The translations under genes and the position numbers were made by a program. The notes below the pieces were generated by a model that made no database searches, had not been told where the DNA came from, and saw only the letters and a program-made list of their open reading frames with translations. DNA of 6,352 nt from assembly GCA_943324725.2 (NCBI GenBank), contig CALPMR020000180.1, positions 1-6,352 on the forward strand. Direction: 5' to 3'. Below, piece by piece: positions 1 to 5,259 of the stretch (the first letter of the stretch is position 1; every line of letters starts with the position of its first letter). This stretch comes from Bordetella parapertussis. GTDB lineage: Bacteria; Cyanobacteriota; Cyanobacteriia; PCC-6307; Cyanobiaceae.

Positions 1-2
1 CG

Positions 3-404
3 TTGGGTCCAGGCCGGGCCCAACTGCTGGGGGAGCTCAAGGGCTGGGCCCTGCCCACGGCCGCCGGCCTGCAGCTCGACACGATGCGGGTGCAGGGGGA
101 GCACACGGCTTTGGTGGGAGCGCTGATCTGGGCCGCCACCTTTGCCTGGGCCCTGGAGGCGACCCCCTGCCGCAGCGCCCGGCTGCTGGCGATCCACGAC
201 GACGACCGCCAGCACCGGCGACTGGTGCGCTACTTCAGCCGTCTCGGCTTCGAGCCGGTGCGCGAGCTCGGGGCCGGTCCGGCCGATCTGCCCCTGCGGC
301 TGATCTGGGGTGGGGCCGGGCTGCTGATGCGCGGGGACTGCACCGAGGGACTGCGGCGCTGCCAGCGGCGGCTGGCGCGGGTCGATCAGGGCAGGGCGGC
401 GTGA
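3..404 (+). CDS. Conserved hypothetical protein, GNAT-like C-terminal part (5'-truncated)
   Basis: The reading frame is open to the left edge, so the 133 visible residues are probably the C-terminal part of a longer protein; the TTG at position 3 is unlikely to be the true start. Around residues 59-89 there is a segment with LLAIHDDD followed by [17 protein letters not shown]. This strand, then helix, then 'Y-F-x-R-L-G-F-E' pattern resembles the acetyl-CoA-binding and C-terminal region of GNAT acetyltransferases. The R/Q-x-x-G-x-G/A loop that would clinch the assignment is not visible, so this stays a resemblance. The last 19 bp overlap the 3' end of lipA on the other strand, a tail-to-tail overlap typical of compact picocyanobacterial genomes. 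Codon use is the same GC-rich style as the neighbours. Function and substrate are unknown. I am fairly sure it is a real gene and unsure of the family. Confidence 0.6.
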   Translation: MGPGRAQLLGELKGWALPTAAGLQLDTMRVQGEHTALVGALIWAATFAWALEATPCRSARLLAIHDDDRQHRRLVRYFSRLGFEPVRELGAGPADLPLRLIWGGAGLLMRGDCTEGLRRCQRRLARVDQGRAA

Positions 405-1300
405 TAACTGCTGCGCACCAGGGGGCCGCTGCGCACGTCGGCGAAGCCCATGGCGCGGGCGATGCCGCCCAGCTGCTCGAACTCCCGGGGCTGCCAGTAG
501 CGCTGCACCGGGAGGTGGGCGAGGGAGGGCCGCAGGTACTGGCCCAGGGTGAGGCGCTGGCAATCGACGCCGCGCAGAGCTTCCAGGCTGGCGATCACCT
601 CCTCCAAGGTTTCGCCCAGCCCCAGCATCAGGCCGGATTTGGTCGGAATGGCCGGCGCCAGCTGCCGGGCCGCCGCCAGTAACCCCAGGGAGTGCCGGTA
701 GGTGGCGCCGCGCCGCACTTCCCCCTGCAGGCGCTCCACGGTTTCGAGGTTGTGGTTGAAGCAGACCGGCGCCGCGGCGAGCACGGCCGCCAGCCGCTGG
801 CGCTGGGCCTGGCGGCCCTCGCTCTCTTCGCGGTGGCCGCCCCAGAAGTCCGGGGTGAGCACCTCGATCGCCACCTGGGGCCGCCGCCGGCGGATCGCCG
901 CCATGGCGTTGCTGAACAGGCTGGCACCGTGGTCGGCCAGGTCGTCGCGGGCGACGGCGGTGAGCACCACGTAGCTCAGCCCCAGATCGGCGACGGCCGC
1001 CGCCACCCGCTCCGCTTCGTCCGGATCGACGGGGGCCGGGGCCCGGCCCTTCTCCACCTGGCAGAAGGCGCAGCTGCGGGTGCAGATCGGTCCCCCCAGC
1101 AGGAAGGTGGCGGTGCCGGCGGCGTAGCACTCGGCCCGGTTGGGGCAGCGGCCCTCCTCGCAGATCGTGTGCAGCCGCTGTTGCCGCACGACGCCCTGGA
1201 CCGTTTCCAGCTGGGAGGCATCGCCAACGGGGCGCCTCAGCCACTGCGGCAGCCGCTCGCTGGGCCGGATATTGCTGTAGCGGCTCTGGGTCTGGCTCAT
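386..1300 (-). CDS. lipA: Lipoyl synthase LipA (radical SAM)
   Basis: Inserts two sulfur atoms at C6 and C8 of the octanoyl group on lipoyl domains (pyruvate dehydrogenase E2, glycine cleavage H protein), using S-adenosylmethionine and two [4Fe-4S] clusters in the cytosol. The sequence is diagnostic. The auxiliary-cluster motif CX4CX5C is Cys47, Cys52 and Cys58. The radical SAM motif CX3CX2C is Cys73, Cys77 and Cys80 (CTRSCAFC). The C-terminal RSSYHA motif at residues 296-301 carries the serine ligand of the auxiliary cluster. The length of 304 residues is normal for the family. The ATG start overlaps the recR stop (ATGA), indicating translational coupling in a recR-lipA operon; no strong Shine-Dalgarno is needed or seen. 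The 3' end overlaps the convergent left-edge gene by 19 bp. Cyanobacteria often carry two lipA paralogues; which one this is cannot be decided from the window. Confidence 0.97.
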   Translation of the reverse strand: MSQTQSRYSNIRPSERLPQWLRRPVGDASQLETVQGVVRQQRLHTICEEGRCPNRAECYAAGTATFLLGGPICTRSCAFCQVEKGRAPAPVDPDEAERVAAAVADLGLSYVVLTAVARDDLADHGASLFSNAMAAIRRRRPQVAIEVLTPDFWGGHREESEGRQAQRQRLAAVLAAAPVCFNHNLETVERLQGEVRRGATYRHSLGLLAAARQLAPAIPTKSGLMLGLGETLEEVIASLEALRGVDCQRLTLGQYLRPSLAHLPVQRYWQPREFEQLGGIARAMGFADVRSGPLVRSSYHAALP

Positions 1301-1896
1301 TCCACCGGACGGCGTCCTTCGAAGGCCCGCGCCAGGGTCACCTCATCGGCGTACTCCAGTTCAGCGCCCACCGGCAGGCCGTAGGCGATGCGGCTGACGA
1401 CGGTGAAGGGCCTGAGCAGCCGCGCCAGATAGAGGCTGGTGGTGTCCCCTTCGACGCTCGGGGTCAGGGCCAGGATCACCTCGCTGATCGCTTCGCGATC
1501 CACCCGGGCCACCAGCGGCTGGATCTGCAGCAGCTCCGGTCCGACGCCATCCATCGGCGAGATCAGGCCGCCCAACACGTGATACGTGCCCCGGAATTCG
1601 CGGGAGCGCTCCATCGCCAGCAGGTCGCGGGAATCGGCCACCACGCACAGCTGGCCGTTGCGGCGCTCTTCATTGCGGCAGATCTCGCAGAGGGGTTCGG
1701 CCGAGAGATGGAAACAGCGCTGGCACTGACCCACCTGGCTGCGGGCGGTCAGCAGGGCATCGGCGAAAGCGCGGATCTGTTCCTCCGGCTGGCGCAACAG
1801 ATGCAGGGCCAGACGCTGGGCGGTGCGCGGTCCGATGCCCGGCAGTCGCTCGAACTGGTCGATCAGCCGGGCCAGGGGTCGGGTGAAGCCGCTCAG
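1297..1896 (-). CDS. recR: Recombination mediator RecR, probable CTG start
   Basis: RecR works with RecF/RecO to load RecA on gapped single-stranded DNA. The protein reads, in order: an N-terminal helix-hairpin-helix ([18 protein letters not shown], about residues 16-34); a zinc finger CX2CX8CX2C with Cys58, Cys61, Cys70 and Cys73; a Toprim domain ([15 protein letters not shown], then [12 protein letters not shown]); and a C-terminal part with [15 protein letters not shown] and [18 protein letters not shown]. The first conventional start, TTG at 1797, would delete the helix-hairpin-helix and leave 166 residues. The same frame stays open upstream to an in-frame TGA at 1914..1912 and contains no ATG or GTG. 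CTG at 1896..1894 gives 199 residues, the usual RecR length, beginning [13 protein letters not shown], so I chose it. No clear Shine-Dalgarno precedes it. The stop overlaps the lipA ATG. The family is certain; the exact start is not. Confidence 0.93.
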   Translation of the reverse strand: MSGFTRPLARLIDQFERLPGIGPRTAQRLALHLLRQPEEQIRAFADALLTARSQVGQCQRCFHLSAEPLCEICRNEERRNGQLCVVADSRDLLAMERSREFRGTYHVLGGLISPMDGVGPELLQIQPLVARVDREAISEVILALTPSVEGDTTSLYLARLLRPFTVVSRIAYGLPVGAELEYADEVTLARAFEGRRPVE

Positions 1897-2017
1897 GGCT
1901 GCAGTGCAGGTTCACTGAATCTAGAGACGCACGCGGTGACGAGTGCCCGGTTGCGGCGGGCCGGAGCCGGGCGGTGGCCGCCGCAGGGTGAGAATGCCCC
2001 CCAGTTGCTGTAGTGCC
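1897..2017. promoter_or_regulatory. Divergent intergenic region between recR and the CyanoP operon
   Basis: This 121-bp spacer is the only sizeable non-coding stretch and must hold promoters for the recR-lipA pair (leftward) and the CyanoP-led run (rightward). It has a relatively AT-rich patch near 1911-1925. On the minus strand, TAGATT (1923..1918) matches TATAAT at four of six positions and would place a transcript start near 1911; no good -35 element accompanies it. No convincing rightward -10/-35 pair was seen. A GC-rich inverted repeat occupies 1953-1984. If CyanoP starts at an upstream ATG (1994), the rightward part is shorter. The call rests mainly on gene orientation. Confidence 0.4.
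1953..1984. repeat. GC-rich inverted repeat (potential hairpin)
   Basis: GCGGCGGGCC (1953-1962) pairs with GGCCGCCGC (1976-1984), leaving one bulged G and a 13-nt loop. There is no T-run on either side, so it does not look like an intrinsic terminator. It could be a hairpin in the 5' leader of the CyanoP mRNA or an operator, or it may be chance in GC-rich DNA. Confidence 0.3.
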
Positions 2018-2605
2018 ATGGGCCTCGATGCCCGCCCTTTGATCCGGTTCTGCTCGAAGCCGCCGAGGTCCTGGCTGCCCCTGCTGCTGTCGGCCGTGCT
2101 CGGCCTTTCGCTGGTGGGCTGCAGTGCCGCCGCCGCCGGCCTCAACTCCTTTGCCAGCCCCGATGGCCGCTATGCCTTTCTTTACCCCACCGGCTGGACG
2201 CGGGTGCAGGTCAGCGGCGGGCCCCAGGTGGTGTTCCACGACCTGATCAACAGCGATGAAACCCTCAGCCTGGTGATCTCCGATGTCACCCCCGATCGCG
2301 ATCTGGAGCAGCTCGGCAGTGCCGTGGCCGTGGGCGAGAAGCTGCGCCGTACCGTGATCGCTCCGGCCGGCAGCGGCCGGGAGGCCGATCTGGTCGAGGC
2401 GCGTCAGCGGGAGATGGGCGGCCACACCTTTTACGACCTGGAATACGCCGTGCATCTGAGCGATCGCGATCGCCATGAGCTGGCCACCGTCGTCGCCGAC
2501 CGGGGCCGGCTGTACACCTTTGCCGCCAGCACCAACGAACTGCGCTGGCCCCGGGTCAAGGAGTTGTTTGAGCGGGTGATCGGCTCCTTCACCCTGCAGA
2601 TCTGA
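2018..2605 (+). CDS. psbP: PsbP-domain lipoprotein CyanoP (photosystem II)
   Basis: The cyanobacterial homologue of the PsbP extrinsic protein of photosystem II; family members are lipid-anchored on the lumenal side of the thylakoid and are implicated in PSII assembly or stability. Starting at ATG 2018 gives 195 residues: a basic N-terminus, a hydrophobic stretch (about residues 19-33) and the lipobox LVGC with Cys35 as the lipidated residue, leaving a mature protein of 161 residues. The PsbP domain follows at once, with the characteristic FASPDGRYAFLYPTGW start, QVVFHDLINSDETLSLVIS, then FYDLEYAVHLSDRDRHE and a GRLYTFAAS-to-C-terminus segment ending VIGSFTLQI. The frame is open upstream to 1943, with other Mets at 1943 and 1994. 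I prefer 2018 because it gives a normal signal peptide, but 1994 has an AGGGTGAGA stretch before it. The stop shares one base with the next ATG (TGATG), so the two genes are probably cotranscribed and coupled. Confidence 0.92.
   Translation: MGLDARPLIRFCSKPPRSWLPLLLSAVLGLSLVGCSAAAAGLNSFASPDGRYAFLYPTGWTRVQVSGGPQVVFHDLINSDETLSLVISDVTPDRDLEQLGSAVAVGEKLRRTVIAPAGSGREADLVEARQREMGGHTFYDLEYAVHLSDRDRHELATVVADRGRLYTFAASTNELRWPRVKELFERVIGSFTLQI
2460..2473. repeat. Two overlapping HIP1 palindromes (GCGATCGC)
   Basis: GCGATCGC occurs at 2460-2467 and again at 2466-2473, sharing two bases, inside the psbP coding region where it encodes Ser-Asp-Arg-Asp-Arg. HIP1 is the octamer strongly over-represented in many cyanobacterial genomes. 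It supports the taxonomic reading of the window; no function at this position is implied. Confidence 0.8.
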
Positions 2606-3696
2606 TGGGCTCTGCCGATGGCGATGTGCTCGTCATCGGCGCAGGCCTGGCGGGCTCTCTGGCGGCCCTCGCCCTGCGCCAGCAGGGTCTTGGGGTCGTG
2701 GTGGTGGCACCGGCCCAGGAGGCCATGGCCTCTTACGCCAGCTATGGCGGCGTGACCGGCTGGCCGGCCCTGCCGGGGGCGCTGGGGCAGGCGATGCTGC
2801 GGGCTCCGGGCTGCTGGAGTGCCCTGGAGCAGCGCCACGGCTCCCTGGGCTGGCAGGCCTGCGATCTGAGTCTGCATTGGCAGGAGACACAAGCCGTAGC
2901 CGCTTTGCCTCTGGTGGAAAGTCTGCTGGCCCAGGTGCCCGGAGCCCGCCAACAGGAACGGCGGCTGATCCTGCCCTTTGGCCGGGTCGATGGGGTCCGC
3001 CTGGCCCAGGCCCTGCCGCTGGCGCTTGATCGCTGCGGTGTGCGCCGGCTGGAGCGGCAGGTGCTCCGTCTGGAACCCTTGTCGCCCCAGGGTTGGCGGC
3101 TGTGGCTGGCGGGGGGCGATCAGCTCGAGGCCTCCCGGGTGCTGCTGGCGGCCGGACCAGCCAGCGCCGGGCTGTGGCCGTCCCAGGTCGACGGCCGGCC
3201 CCCGATCCCGGCCATGAGCTGGTCGGGGGCCCTGGCGCTGGAGGCCGGGGTCTGCGCAGCGGAATCTCTGCCGGCCGGAGCTGCCGAGGGCATCGTGATT
3301 CCGCTGCTGGGCGAGCGCCAGGGCCTGGAGGCCCGCTGTCAGGAGTTGCAGCAGCCGGAATGGATCGTCGATGCGGGTCTGGCACCGCGGGGCCGCGGCT
3401 GGTGGCTGGGCCAGATCAGTGTGGTGGCGCCGGCCGGCGCCTGGCAGGAGCCACCGGATCCCGTCTGGATGGAGGCGGAACTGCGCCGTCGCCTGGGGGC
3501 CGTCTGGCCCCAGCTGGCCCAGCTGCCGGGCCGGTTGGTGCAGGTGCCGGTGGCCTTTCCCGGTGCCGCTGGCCCCCTGTCCGGCGCCATTGAGGGCGCC
3601 CCGGGGTTGTGGGGATGGGCGGGCTTTCAGGGCGCCTTTGCGCTGCTGCCGGTGTTGGCACCCGATCTGGCCAGCGCCATCGCTGGGACCAGCTGA
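2605..3696 (+). CDS. FAD-dependent oxidoreductase, DAO (glycine/D-amino acid oxidase-like) family
   Basis: A 363-residue flavoprotein of the DAO type, probably cytosolic (no signal peptide). The N-terminus is a Rossmann dinucleotide-binding fold: DVLVIGAGLAGSLAALALRQ, with the glycines of GxGxxG at residues 12, 14 and 17. SYASYGGVTGW (about residues 43-53) sits where family members have the FAD-contacting Ser/Gly-Gly segment. LLAAGPAS (mid-protein) fits the second FAD-contact strand. Near the C-terminus, GLWGWAGFQGAFALLPVLAPDLASAI matches the position of the G-H-x-x-x-G-x-x-x-x-P helix that closes the FAD site. The acidic residue usually found at the end of strand 2 is replaced (VVVVAPAQEA). 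Length is close to ThiO/glycine oxidase, but nothing visible fixes the substrate. It starts one base inside the psbP stop and ends 25 bp before the HlyD gene, so it belongs to the same operon. Fold confident; reaction unknown. Confidence 0.85.
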   Translation: MGSADGDVLVIGAGLAGSLAALALRQQGLGVVVVAPAQEAMASYASYGGVTGWPALPGALGQAMLRAPGCWSALEQRHGSLGWQACDLSLHWQETQAVAALPLVESLLAQVPGARQQERRLILPFGRVDGVRLAQALPLALDRCGVRRLERQVLRLEPLSPQGWRLWLAGGDQLEASRVLLAAGPASAGLWPSQVDGRPPIPAMSWSGALALEAGVCAAESLPAGAAEGIVIPLLGERQGLEARCQELQQPEWIVDAGLAPRGRGWWLGQISVVAPAGAWQEPPDPVWMEAELRRRLGAVWPQLAQLPGRLVQVPVAFPGAAGPLSGAIEGAPGLWGWAGFQGAFALLPVLAPDLASAIAGTS

Positions 3697-3712
3697 GCTG
3701 ACAGCGGGCCCG

Positions 3713-3717
3713 AAAGG
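3713..3717 (+). promoter_or_regulatory. Ribosome binding site for the HlyD-type gene
   Basis: AAAGG lies four bases before ATG 3722 in the 25-bp gap after the oxidoreductase gene. It is the clearest Shine-Dalgarno-like sequence in the plus-strand run and favours ATG 3722 over the in-frame ATG at 3734, from which it would be 16 bases away. Confidence 0.5.
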
Positions 3718-3721
3718 TTCC

Positions 3722-5056
3722 ATGCTGGCCGCTATGGAGTCAGCAAGCCCATCGTCGACGGCCCCCAGTCGCTGGCCGAACCAGGCCGGAGGGCTCTGGC
3801 GGGGTCTGGGGCCGCGGCGGCAGCTGGGCCTGGTGCTGGTGGCGATGACCGCATCGGTTGGGGCCTGGGGCCTGTTCTGGCTCGTGCCCACCGAGGTGGT
3901 GGGCAAGGGAGTGCTGCTGCTGCCCGACAACGCCGGCCTGCTCGATGCCCGGGCGGCGGGCCAGGTGCGCCGCATCGCCGTGGCTGTGGGGGATCGGGTG
4001 CGGCGGGGCCAGGTGCTGCTTGAGCTCTACCTGCCGGTGCTGGAAAAGGAGCTGGAGCAACAGCGCGCCAACCTGCGTGAACTCGAGCACCAGAATGCCG
4101 CCCTCGATCGGCGTGATCGCCTGCGGCTGCAGAGTGAGCAGTTGGCGGTGGACACCGCCCTGGCCAAGTTGCGGGGGGACGCGGCGCGCTACGGCGCCCT
4201 GCGCAGCACCTACGCCGAGAAGCTCAGAAACCTGCAGTGGTTGAGTCGGCGCGAGGTGGTGGCTCCTCTCTCCACCGAGGTGGTGAGTGTGGAACAGGGG
4301 CTGACCACCACCGGCGTGAATCTCGATCAGGTGCGCATCGAGGAGAAAAAGGTGCTCACCGCGTACCAGCAGGTGAAGCTCTCGATCGAAACCGAGGCCC
4401 TGCAGCGCCGCTACCAGATCGATGATCTGCGCCGCCAGGTCCGGGTCACCGAAGCCAGGCTCGCCTACGACGGCAGGCTGCACGCCGACCGGGATGGCCA
4501 GGTGCTCGATCTGCAGGTGATCCCGGGCCAGACCGTGGCGTTGGGGCAGCGGCTCGGCACGATCGGGCGTTTGCCGGCGGGCCTGCCGCTGCGGGCGGTG
4601 TCCTATTTCGCGCCGGCCGATGCCCGGCGCCTGCGGCCTGGCATGCCGGTGGAGGTGGTGCCCCAGTGGGATCAGCGCGGGCGCTTCGGCGGCATTGTCG
4701 GCAAGGTGCGCCAGGTCAATGTGTTGCCGGCCACGGAGGAGGACATCTCCACCACGATCGGCAATCCCCAGCTGGCCAAGGCCCTGAGCGAGAATGGGCC
4801 GGTGATGCGGGTTCAGATCGCCCTGGAACGGGATCCCCGCAGCCACGATGGCTTCCGCTGGACCCTTTCCGGCGGCAGCGATGTGTTTCCGGTGCGCGAA
4901 GGCCTGACGGTGGAGAGCCATGCCTATGTGGAATGGCGCACGCCCCTCTCCTACCTGCTGCCGAGCCTGCGCTCGATCACCGGCGGTTACCGCAGCTCCG
5001 CGATCGACCGCCATTGGGCGCAGGGGCTGGAGCAGCCGGGGGCGGCGGGATGGTGA
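3722..5056 (+). CDS. HlyD-type membrane fusion protein, NHLM/NHLP secretion-like
   Basis: A periplasmic adaptor anchored in the inner membrane, 444 residues from ATG 3722. After a short cytosolic tail there is one membrane helix (about residues 35-55), then the first half of a biotinyl-lipoyl domain (AGQVRRIAVAVGDRVRRGQVLLEL, 79-102). A long alpha-helical hairpin rich in Glu, Gln, Arg and Leu follows (about 105-250), then the second lipoyl half (DGQVLDLQVIPGQTVALGQRLGTIG, 258-282) and a beta-barrel region from 288. The C-terminal part, with GPVMRVQIALERDP, GFRWTLSGG and WRTPLSYLLPSLRSITG (about 359-421), resembles from memory the C-terminus of NHLM/NHLP bacteriocin-system HlyD proteins. Such proteins usually sit beside a peptidase-containing ABC transporter; none is in the window. 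The frame is open far upstream through the oxidoreductase gene, but the RBS at 3713 fixes the start. It overlaps the next small gene by 7 bp. HlyD fold confident; cargo unknown. Confidence 0.88.
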   Translation: MLAAMESASPSSTAPSRWPNQAGGLWRGLGPRRQLGLVLVAMTASVGAWGLFWLVPTEVVGKGVLLLPDNAGLLDARAAGQVRRIAVAVGDRVRRGQVLLELYLPVLEKELEQQRANLRELEHQNAALDRRDRLRLQSEQLAVDTALAKLRGDAARYGALRSTYAEKLRNLQWLSRREVVAPLSTEVVSVEQGLTTTGVNLDQVRIEEKKVLTAYQQVKLSIETEALQRRYQIDDLRRQVRVTEARLAYDGRLHADRDGQVLDLQVIPGQTVALGQRLGTIGRLPAGLPLRAVSYFAPADARRLRPGMPVEVVPQWDQRGRFGGIVGKVRQVNVLPATEEDISTTIGNPQLAKALSENGPVMRVQIALERDPRSHDGFRWTLSGGSDVFPVREGLTVESHAYVEWRTPLSYLLPSLRSITGGYRSSAIDRHWAQGLEQPGAAGW

Positions 5057-5241
5057 AACCTCCCTCCTCGCGGCAACTGTTCCGTCAGGAGATGCCCTGG
5101 CTGGTGGCTGAGGTGCTGCTGCTGGTGGTGATCGCCAATGCCAACGCGCCGGAACTGTGGTTCTGGTTCGTGGTGCTGCTGGTGATCCTGGCCTACCGGA
5201 TCGAGCGTTTCCTGGCCAGCGGCGATCACCCCGGGCCTTAG
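5050..5241 (+). CDS. Small two-helix membrane protein (63 residues)
   Basis: A small gene that begins at ATG 5050, seven bases before the end of the HlyD-type gene, and runs to TAG 5239-5241. The protein has a polar, basic N-terminus (MVKPPSSRQLFRQEMPW), a hydrophobic segment (about residues 17-29), a short turn with Asn and Pro (ANANAPE), and a second hydrophobic segment rich in Trp, Phe, Val and Leu (about 36-48). A charged tail follows (YRIERFLASGDH). It therefore looks like a helical hairpin in the membrane with both ends on the cytosolic side. I do not recognise the family. The overlap with the HlyD gene implies translational coupling and possibly a physical partnership. Its size and topology recall AaeX (DUF1656), the small partner in aromatic-acid efflux operons, but no sequence motif supports that. 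The tail shares the TTAG with the convergent FUSC gene. Probably real because the topology is coherent and the coupling tight. Confidence 0.7.
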   Translation: MVKPPSSRQLFRQEMPWLVAEVLLLVVIANANAPELWFWFVVLLVILAYRIERFLASGDHPGP

Positions 5242-5259
5242 GGCAGGACCTCCCAGGCC
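5234..5259. terminator. Possible bidirectional hairpin at convergent gene ends
   Basis: GGCCT (5234-5238) pairs with AGGCC (5255-5259), and GGG (5241-5243) with CCC (5252-5254), giving an eight-pair stem with a TA bulge and an eight-base loop. It sits exactly where the two convergent genes meet, a logical place for a two-way terminator. No T-run follows on either strand, so it would not be a classical intrinsic terminator, and part of the stem is coding. Weak call. Confidence 0.3.

Noticed and set aside
692..1384. 230-residue open frame on the plus strand
   Set aside because: Opposite lipA, whose iron-sulfur motifs prove the minus strand is coding.
1943..2017. N-terminal extension of CyanoP by 25 residues
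   Set aside because: It gives a Gly/Pro/Arg-rich leader before an otherwise normal lipoprotein signal peptide, unlike known lipoproteins. ATG 1994 remains possible.
1670..2476. 268-residue open frame on the minus strand covering the recR 5' end and psbP
   Set aside because: Out of frame with RecR and antisense to CyanoP; no domain visible.
3371..3721. Upstream extension of the HlyD-type frame by 117 residues
   Set aside because: It overlaps the oxidoreductase gene in another frame and is Trp/Arg/Pro/Cys-rich; the RBS and membrane helix fit the ATG at 3722.
2431..3975. 514-residue open frame on the minus strand
   Set aside because: It lies opposite the well-supported oxidoreductase and HlyD genes; the translation is Pro/Arg/Gln/His-rich with no domain. 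A GC-rich antisense shadow.
4666..5049. Upstream extension of the small membrane gene
   Set aside because: It lies within the HlyD C-terminal coding region in another frame with low-complexity translation; the real start is ATG 5050.
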